NCBI GenBank assembly: GCA_023430465.1
Contig: JAEZAM010000018.1
Location: forward strand, 1-20,955
From: Bacteroidota bacterium
GTDB lineage: Bacteria; Bacteroidota; Bacteroidia; Chitinophagales; Chitinophagaceae
DNA: 20,955 bases
Direction: 5' to 3'
Every line of letters starts with the position of its first letter. Position 1 is the stretch's first letter. Below, one piece after another: positions 16,501 to 20,955 of this stretch. Both the position numbers and the translations under genes were made by a program. Below the pieces are notes generated by a model, which saw nothing but the letters and a program-made list of their open reading frames with translations, had not been told where the DNA came from and searched no databases.

Positions 16501-16714
16501 CAGCTATGATCTTCCGCTGCGTTTACTGTCACGCACACCAATTCAGCGCGCGAAGATCGGCGTATCTGCAAACAATGTATGGCTGATCAAGAGCAAGATG
16601 AATGGTATCGATCCTGAATCAGTATTTGCTACCGGTTCTAATGCAGTTGGTTTTGAAAATGCAGGTATCCCCACAACCCGTACCATCCTTTTCAATCTGG
16701 CTTTGACATTCTAA
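13592..16714 (+). CDS. SusC/RagA-family TonB-dependent outer-membrane transporter
   Basis: About 1040 residues. The start ATG 13592 opens a compact signal peptide ending ALLLAQ; an upstream ATG at 13562 is in frame but adds only a polar stretch. Next comes a carboxypeptidase-regulatory-like domain (RRTITGTVTDNTGKPVPSATVAIKG region, about 25-95), then a TonB-box-like GEVVVTALGIRK, then the plug with LSVLKGPSAAALYGSRAGNGVILITTKSG, and a C-terminal 22-strand-type barrel ending LNLALTF-like in F. There is no STN domain, so control by an anti-sigma partner is unlikely. The channel imports a large ligand captured by the SusD protein, powered by TonB-ExbBD. Codons look biased towards GGT, AAC, ATC and CGT compared with neighbours, as expected for abundant expression. 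The substrate cannot be told from the sequence. Confidence 0.95.
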   Translation: MKNKRLLLVFMALLMSNALLLAQVRRTITGTVTDNTGKPVPSATVAIKGTTTTVVTDDNGRFTLTTDKADAVLQISSVSFTAIEVPASGATVNATLQPVAGDLGEVVVTALGIRKAKKSVGYAVQEVKGTTLVGAREPNLVNALSGQVAGLQVVRSSNGPAGSSKIILRGNNSLTGSNQPLIVVDGIPVDNFTGTTNNDYWNPGTDMGNGLSDINAEDIESLSVLKGPSAAALYGSRAGNGVILITTKSGRKQNGLGITVTSSIGVESIFTNPDMQNSFGQGLDNIYDPASQLSWGPKATGQNVTNWNGQTVPLRTYDNVKNYFDKGITQNHGVSFQQQYKSTSIYTSFNRLEDRSMIPNVKLTRTNLLARAVSKFGKNDKWTSDTKVQYSNSDAENRPINGRDNSSAFVLYMLPRSMDIRQFKQSTDQNGNMIWYPGGGNQINPYWRNTYDQNQDVRDRFLLNGSLKYDFTSWLNMEVKAGADMYTTNTESKVYAGSPITPTGRYSLGKQTFTETNYSTLINARKDNLAGRLGGNLTLGGNLMSQKWSSIGANSGILVVPNLFSINNGVANPTVSEGFTQRKINSLYGTAGINWDGWAFLDATFRNDWSSTLSKSNRSFFYPSVSAAVIVTDMIGKMGGNVPAWISYAKVRGSYAQVGNDLSPYQLYNTFLIGKDPNGNTTATRNQTLFDEDVQSELIKSLEVGAEVRFLNNRVGFDFAYYKSNATNQLIDVAMDPLSGYSFRKVNAGDIQNQGIELMVDGRVLSNPNGFNWNVMVNYSVNKNDIKELSPEFGINSYRLGGFDDVSVLAVTGARYGEIYGTKFVRVKDAASPFFGQVVLDANGLPQRDPEIQRLGNQQATGLLGVTNSFSYKGFGLSFLIDARFGGKIFSATHVAMQLNGTSAVTAPNGERENFVVDGVVSNGSGGYTKNAIAVSPQLYWRAVAGANNLGITEANLYDADNVRLRNVQLSYDLPLRLLSRTPIQRAKIGVSANNVWLIKSKMNGIDPESVFATGSNAVGFENAGIPTTRTILFNLALTF

Positions 16715-16734
16715 TCACATTTAATAAAAACAGA

Positions 16735-18645
16735 ATGAAAAATATAATACAGAAAACATGTCTGGTAATCGCTTCCGGTGCGATGCTGGCTTCATGTAAG
16801 AAATTTGAAGACATCAACCGAAACCCGCTTGCCGCGGATGCTTCCCAGGTGCAGGTGGAATACTTCATCAATGGTTCCATCATCGGCGCCCAGCAAGACC
16901 CGCACATCGCTGAACGCGCGTTTGTACTTTACTGGAAAACGGCTGGTCACCAGCATAGCAACGGCGGACTTTCGTCTGGCGGCTACAATGATGGCTGGAC
17001 AAGCGATTACTACGGTGGTGGTTACATGGCGGGCTGGTTGAATGCTGCCAACACCGCGATTTCCGTAGCTAACCAGAAGATAGCTGAAGGTACTTCCAAA
17101 ACATACACACAGAACCTCCTCCAGGTTGCCCGCATCTGGCGCGCTTACCTGATGAGCGAACTTTCTGACAACTTCGGACCAATTCCCATCAATGGCTTCC
17201 AGGGGGAAAATCCTGATTTTGCGAGCGTAAAGGATGTATACTATTTCCTCCTTGCTGAACTGAAAGATGCAAGTTCCAAGCTTGATCTGACGGTTACCAA
17301 CCCTGCAGATCTGAACAAACTGGATCCTGCTTACGGTTATGACTATGCAAAATGGAGAAGGTATGCAAACTCCATGCGCCTCCGCCTCGCCATGCGCCTG
17401 TCTGAGGTAGACGCCGGCAAAGCAAAAACAGAATTCGAAGATGCTGCCGATGAAGAACTGATCACAGCAATGGATCAAACCTTCGAAGTAGCTGAGAAAG
17501 GTGGCTGGGATCCGCTTACTGGTGCAATGAGCCGTGAGTGGAACGCGCAGTTCATTTCCGTCAGCCTGAATAATGTGTACCTCAATCTTGGCAGTGTAAA
17601 AACTGAAGACCAGGTTCCTGCGGCAATGCACCCTTTCATCAAACCTGCTAACTACAAGGGTCTGAAGCTGGACAACCACTTTACATCTAAAACAAATGAT
17701 CCTTCATCAGGTTACTGGCTGGATGGTCTTCCTTACACCATCGATCCAAGGGCTTATAAAACCTTCATCATTCCTGGTGATATCACAAATCCTAACTTCA
17801 GCCGCTACCCATCATGGACCAGCGATGCGATCAATACCAATCGTAACCTCGTCGACGACGCCGGTAACGTTGTAAAAGCCATCGATGCAAAATATACATG
17901 GAACGCGTCTGTAACAGGCGACTGGGGTCCCAAAGGAAGCAGGAACCAGGTGCGTGCCTATGAAGGTACCATGCCAAGGCTTTCTCAGCAATTCCGCTCA
18001 AGCACCAGCAAGCGTATCTTCTTCGCGCCATGGGAAACTCATTTCCTGCTTGCCGAAGCAGCGGTACGTGGATGGACAGTGCCTATGACCGGTAAAGCAG
18101 CTTATGAAAAAGGCATCGAGCAGAACTTCGCCTATTGGGGCGTAAGCGCCCACCTGGCTACCTACCTGGCATCTACTGATTACAACCGTGCCGGTACATC
18201 TGTAAGCTGGAATCACACGGCTGAGCCGCCGGCTACTTATGCAATGAACTATGTAGACGGCTATACAAATGTGGCCGGTGTAGTGAATGTTCCTTATGCT
18301 AAGAATGATCTGTATATGAACGGAACCGTGAAAAACGACCTCCTGACCAAGATCATTACGCAGAAGTTCATCGCTCATACACCCTGGCTGCCCCTGGAGG
18401 CCTGGAGCGATCAACGCCGTCTCGGCCTGCCATTCTTTGAGAACCCGGCTATCGAGAACCCGCTTCCAAATCTTCCCGATCTTAACAACGGAAACTATAT
18501 GACAAGTAACGTCAAGTTCTTCCCCCAGCGTTTGCGTTACCCTTCAGGTCTTGCCCTCAGCAACCCTTCAGGTTACGAACAGGCTGTCGGTCATCTTGGC
18601 GGCCCGGATGCTGTACTCACTCCATTGTGGTGGGCTAAGCACTAA
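16735..18645 (+). CDS. SusD/RagB-family nutrient-binding outer-membrane lipoprotein
   Basis: 636 residues. The signal peptide ends in lipobox LASC (Cys21), followed by KKFEDINRNPLAA, the start typical of SusD-like proteins of the SusD_2 type. Helical TPR-like segments follow (for example the ARIWRAYLMSELSDNFGPIPI region near 135-155, and YAKWRRYANSMRLRLAMRLSE near 205-225), with HFLLAEAAVRGW near 440 and a C-terminal WSDQRRLGLP segment. The protein forms the extracellular lid on the SusC channel and binds the ligand. It starts 20 bp after the susC stop, within the same operon, and is closed by an intrinsic terminator. No glycoside hydrolase, peptidase or sulfatase follows, so the nutrient is not indicated. 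Confidence 0.95.
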   Translation: MKNIIQKTCLVIASGAMLASCKKFEDINRNPLAADASQVQVEYFINGSIIGAQQDPHIAERAFVLYWKTAGHQHSNGGLSSGGYNDGWTSDYYGGGYMAGWLNAANTAISVANQKIAEGTSKTYTQNLLQVARIWRAYLMSELSDNFGPIPINGFQGENPDFASVKDVYYFLLAELKDASSKLDLTVTNPADLNKLDPAYGYDYAKWRRYANSMRLRLAMRLSEVDAGKAKTEFEDAADEELITAMDQTFEVAEKGGWDPLTGAMSREWNAQFISVSLNNVYLNLGSVKTEDQVPAAMHPFIKPANYKGLKLDNHFTSKTNDPSSGYWLDGLPYTIDPRAYKTFIIPGDITNPNFSRYPSWTSDAINTNRNLVDDAGNVVKAIDAKYTWNASVTGDWGPKGSRNQVRAYEGTMPRLSQQFRSSTSKRIFFAPWETHFLLAEAAVRGWTVPMTGKAAYEKGIEQNFAYWGVSAHLATYLASTDYNRAGTSVSWNHTAEPPATYAMNYVDGYTNVAGVVNVPYAKNDLYMNGTVKNDLLTKIITQKFIAHTPWLPLEAWSDQRRLGLPFFENPAIENPLPNLPDLNNGNYMTSNVKFFPQRLRYPSGLALSNPSGYEQAVGHLGGPDAVLTPLWWAKH

Positions 18646-18684
18646 CCTTCTTTTCGATAGGCAGTTGTGGTTAATACAGCCGTT

Positions 18685-18711
18685 CCGCTTCCGCGGAGCG
18701 GTTTTTTTTTT
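18685..18711 (+). terminator. Intrinsic terminator of the ROK-susC-susD operon
   Basis: CCGCTTC (18685-18691) pairs with GGAGCGG (18695-18701) through seven positions including one G-T wobble, leaving a 3-nt loop. Ten T residues (18702-18711) follow. It lies 39 bp after the susD stop. This is a clear Rho-independent terminator that isolates the operon from mutS2. Confidence 0.92.
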
Positions 18712-18789
18712 AGCAAAGCCGCAAAAGGTTTCCTCGGTTAGCACATGTTTTTGCGCCTTTGGCTGTTTTTTTGCGTCTTGGCGTGAAAC
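18712..18789. repeat. Degenerate TTTGCG / GCAAAGCCGC intergenic element
   Basis: GCAAAGCCGC at 18713-18722 is identical to 505-514. A degenerate TTTGCG-type stretch (about 18748-18789) follows, ending GCGTGAAAC, much like the end of the element after dnaE (GCGAGAAAC). The two halves are roughly complementary and could fold, but imperfectly. The TTG within it (18778-18780) is also the best -33 for mutS2. Confidence 0.5.
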
Positions 18790-18808
18790 TAACGCCATCG
18801 TAACTTCG
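18778..18808 (+). promoter_or_regulatory. Candidate promoter for mutS2
   Basis: TTG at 18778-18780, a 20-bp spacer, and TAACTTCG at 18801-18808 (one mismatch from TAnnTTTG). The -7 ends seven bases before the ATG at 18816, so the message would be leaderless or have only a few leader bases. The -33 is shared with the repeat element described above. Confidence 0.5.
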
Positions 18809-18815
18809 CCGCTCT

Positions 18816-20915
18816 ATGAAACTTTTCCCGGAATCGGCCTATTTACAACTGGAATTTGATAAAGTGAGATCGTTGCTGGCCAACTACTGCCAGACCGATC
18901 ATGCGCGCGCGAAAGCCACTGATCTCCGGATCCACACCCGCAAGGAATTCATTGATCTCGATCTCCGCCAAAGCCACGAATTCCAGCAGCTATTCATCAA
19001 CGGCATTTATTTTCCCAACGACTATATCCTCAACCTAGCCAAAGAACTGAAACTTCTTTCCGTCCCCGGCGCCATGCTGAGCGGGGAGGAGTTTATCAGC
19101 ATCCGTAAACTGGCAGAGAGCCTGGAGCGGATCTTCCGCTGGTTTGATGCAGAACGCCGCACCGCGTACGGCGCACTGGCCCGCGTGATAGAGCATACCC
19201 GTTATGAAAAACAGGTTATCTCGCTCATAGACGATGTGCTCGATGAGTCAGGCCAGGTAAAGGACAATGCCTCCGAGGAACTCAGGCAGATCCGCATGAG
19301 TCTCTACCGCAAACGCAATGAACTCCGCCGTGTATTTGACCGCATCGTTGCCAAACTCAATAAGCAGGGATACCTGGCCGAGATCGAAGAGAGTTTCATG
19401 AATGGCCGCCGGGTTCTCGCTGTTTTTGCTGAACAAAAACGTACAGTGAAAGGGATTCTCCATGGCGAAAGTGATAGCCGCAAGACCGCCTTCGTGGAAC
19501 CAGAGGAAACAATTGAATTGAACAACCAGGTTTATGAACTGGAGAATGAAGAGCGCAAGGAAGTCTATCGCATCCTTCGCCAGCTTACGGCCAGGCTATC
19601 TGAATACTCACCGCTGCTCAATGCCTGGCATATCGTAGTAGGTGAATATGATTTTATCCGGGCTAAGGCAAAACTCTCTGCTGACATGCGGGGAGAATTT
19701 CCAACCGTGGTAGATAAGGCGCACATCCACCTGGTCGATGCCTATCACCCTCTGCTGCTTCTTTATAACCAACGCACAAAAAAGCCAACCATTCCCGTCT
19801 CGATCACCCTGGATGAAGGACGCCGGATTCTTGTCATCAGCGGACCAAACGCCGGTGGCAAGACCGTTACAATGAAAACCATCGGTCTATTGCAGATGAT
19901 GGTGCAAAGTGGTCTGCTTGTTCCTGTACATCCATCCTCTCAATTTGGCATCTTCAAGCAACTCATGATCCATATCGGGGATACGCAAAGTATCGAATTT
20001 GAATTGAGCACCTACAGCAGCCACCTGATGCACATGAAATATTTCATGGAAAATGCAAACGGTAAGACCCTGTTCTTCATCGATGAACTTGGCAGTGGCA
20101 GTGACCCGAATCTCGGTGGTGCCTTCGCCGAAGTGATCATGCAGGAGCTCGGCCGGAAACATGCTTTTGGTATCGTCACCACCCATTACCTCAACCTCAA
20201 AGTGATGGCAGGGAAAACTCCCGGCATCATCAACGGCGCCATGGCTTTCGATGAAAAAAATCTGCAACCGCAGTATAAGCTGTTGATCGGTAAACCCGGT
20301 AGCTCCTACACATTTTCCATAGCAGAAAGAATTGGCCTTGACAAAGGTCTCATCCGCCGCGCGAAAGAACTGGTAGATGATGACCAGTTTCGCCTGGATA
20401 AATTACTCAACCGGACCGAACAGGATCTTCGCGACCTGGAGAAAAAAGAGAAAGAACTGCATCATCTCCTGAAAGAAAATGAGCGGTTGAAAAAACAGAT
20501 GGAGCAGGTGATGGATAAAGAAAAGCACCGCCAGCAGGTGGAGCTGCTCCGGGAGCAGAACCGCATCTCTGAAGAACGGATAGCCTACTTGAAGGACATG
20601 GACCGGAAGCTGAAGCAAATGCTCATCGAGTGGCGAAAGACAGAGGACAAGAAAAAAGTGATCCGCGAAATGGAAGCGCTGCTCTTTAAAAAAGATGAGA
20701 AAAAAGCTGTCAGTAAAATGCAGAAGAAGATCGACTCAAAATATAAAGAAGTTGGCGGGGATATCCAGGTAGGCGCGAAGGTGAAGATGAAAAAGAATCA
20801 CCAGGTAGGCGAAGTGATGGAACTCCGCGGGAAAAGGGCGGTGGTCCGGATCGGGCTTCTGCCGATGCAGGTCGATACTGCGGATCTGGTGGTGGTGAAA
20901 GAGCGATCAGTGTGA
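18816..20915 (+). CDS. mutS2: MutS2-family ATPase lacking the Smr domain
   Basis: 699 residues. It lacks the MutS mismatch-recognition domains and begins with the MutS2-type core (about 1-300, with SGEEFISIRKLAESLE and the NGRRVLAV/VKGILHGESDSRKTAFVEP segment). The ABC-type ATPase follows: Walker A GPNAGGKT at 343-350, Walker B and signature in LFFIDELGSGSDP at 419-431, and THY at 456-458. A charged coiled coil spans about 525-620. The C-terminus is a KOW-like fold (about 648-695, VGAKVKMKKNHQVGEVMELRGKRAVV). The protein then stops. The C-terminal Smr endonuclease domain usual in MutS2 (about 780 residues in Bacillus) is missing. MutS2 proteins act in suppression of recombination or in rescue of collided ribosomes. 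A TGA is clearly present at 20913-20915, so this is not a window-edge truncation. Confidence 0.92.
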   Translation: MKLFPESAYLQLEFDKVRSLLANYCQTDHARAKATDLRIHTRKEFIDLDLRQSHEFQQLFINGIYFPNDYILNLAKELKLLSVPGAMLSGEEFISIRKLAESLERIFRWFDAERRTAYGALARVIEHTRYEKQVISLIDDVLDESGQVKDNASEELRQIRMSLYRKRNELRRVFDRIVAKLNKQGYLAEIEESFMNGRRVLAVFAEQKRTVKGILHGESDSRKTAFVEPEETIELNNQVYELENEERKEVYRILRQLTARLSEYSPLLNAWHIVVGEYDFIRAKAKLSADMRGEFPTVVDKAHIHLVDAYHPLLLLYNQRTKKPTIPVSITLDEGRRILVISGPNAGGKTVTMKTIGLLQMMVQSGLLVPVHPSSQFGIFKQLMIHIGDTQSIEFELSTYSSHLMHMKYFMENANGKTLFFIDELGSGSDPNLGGAFAEVIMQELGRKHAFGIVTTHYLNLKVMAGKTPGIINGAMAFDEKNLQPQYKLLIGKPGSSYTFSIAERIGLDKGLIRRAKELVDDDQFRLDKLLNRTEQDLRDLEKKEKELHHLLKENERLKKQMEQVMDKEKHRQQVELLREQNRISEERIAYLKDMDRKLKQMLIEWRKTEDKKKVIREMEALLFKKDEKKAVSKMQKKIDSKYKEVGGDIQVGAKVKMKKNHQVGEVMELRGKRAVVRIGLLPMQVDTADLVVVKERSV

Positions 20916-20927
20916 TGAGGACGGGGT

Positions 20928-20955
20928 GCTGGATGGCTGGATGCTGGATGGCTGG
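20928..20955. repeat. GCTGGAT repeat at window edge, after mutS2
   Basis: Four units of GCTGGAT or GGCTGGAT (7-8 bp) begin 12 bp after the mutS2 stop and run off the right edge. Apart from A/G at one position they match the GCTGGGT repeat at the left edge. Total array length is unknown. Confidence 0.7.

Noticed and set aside
16792..17679. Long open frame antisense to susD (295 codons)
   Set aside because: It mirrors the SusD coding sequence, has no family features, and the sense protein is clearly real.
1..20955. CRISPR array, tRNA, rRNA, insertion sequence or defence system
   Set aside because: No spaced direct repeats of CRISPR size, no cloverleaf with TTCGANNC-type arm, no transposase or nuclease-helicase genes were seen. 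All intergenic gaps are under 300 bp and are accounted for by repeats, promoters and terminators.

Overview
The window looks like chromosomal DNA from the phylum Bacteroidota, most likely a Chitinophagaceae-type organism. Reasons: a SusC/SusD outer-membrane pair; several Bacteroidota-style promoter matches (-33 TTG/TTTG, -7 TAnnTTTG) with no clear Shine-Dalgarno sequences; many exported lipoproteins; and a DnaE with a complete PHP metal site. The genus assignment is an inference from gene content only. I see no rRNA, tRNA, CRISPR array, transposase or phage gene.

Layout. (1) 1-5487, minus strand: a YVTN/YncE-like beta-propeller protein, then dnaE (DNA polymerase III alpha), then trxA (thioredoxin) with an intrinsic terminator at 14-40. 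(2) 5601-6405, plus: a promoter and an NlpC/P60 cell-wall hydrolase lipoprotein, ending 6 bp from the convergent stop of the next gene. (3) 6412-9623, minus: an M1-family metallopeptidase followed by a 14-helix polysaccharide flippase-like protein. (4) 9647-11296, plus: a peptide-type (family 5) ABC solute-binding lipoprotein, divergent from the M1 peptidase with only 23 bp between start codons. (5) 11384-12061, minus: exported methionine sulfoxide reductase MsrA. (6) 12245-18711, plus: a nutrient-uptake operon made of a ROK-family regulator, a SusC-like TonB-dependent transporter and a SusD-like lipoprotein, closed by a strong terminator. It carries its own promoter and a perfect 9-bp dyad that is a good operator candidate. 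(7) 18816-20915, plus: mutS2, complete but lacking the usual C-terminal Smr nuclease domain.

The most distinctive non-coding signal is a set of three short-unit repeat families confined to gene junctions: TTNAGG hexamers (549-584 and 12072-12143), GCTGGRT heptamer-like repeats (both window edges), and a degenerate TTTGCG/GCAAAGCCGC element (downstream of dnaE and upstream of mutS2). Some sit on or next to predicted promoters. The most testable regulatory idea is that the ROK protein controls ROK-susC-susD through the dyad overlapping the -33 element; the same analysis moves the ROK start codon from TTG 12285 to ATG 12318. I do not see a clearly new multi-gene defence or mobile system here.
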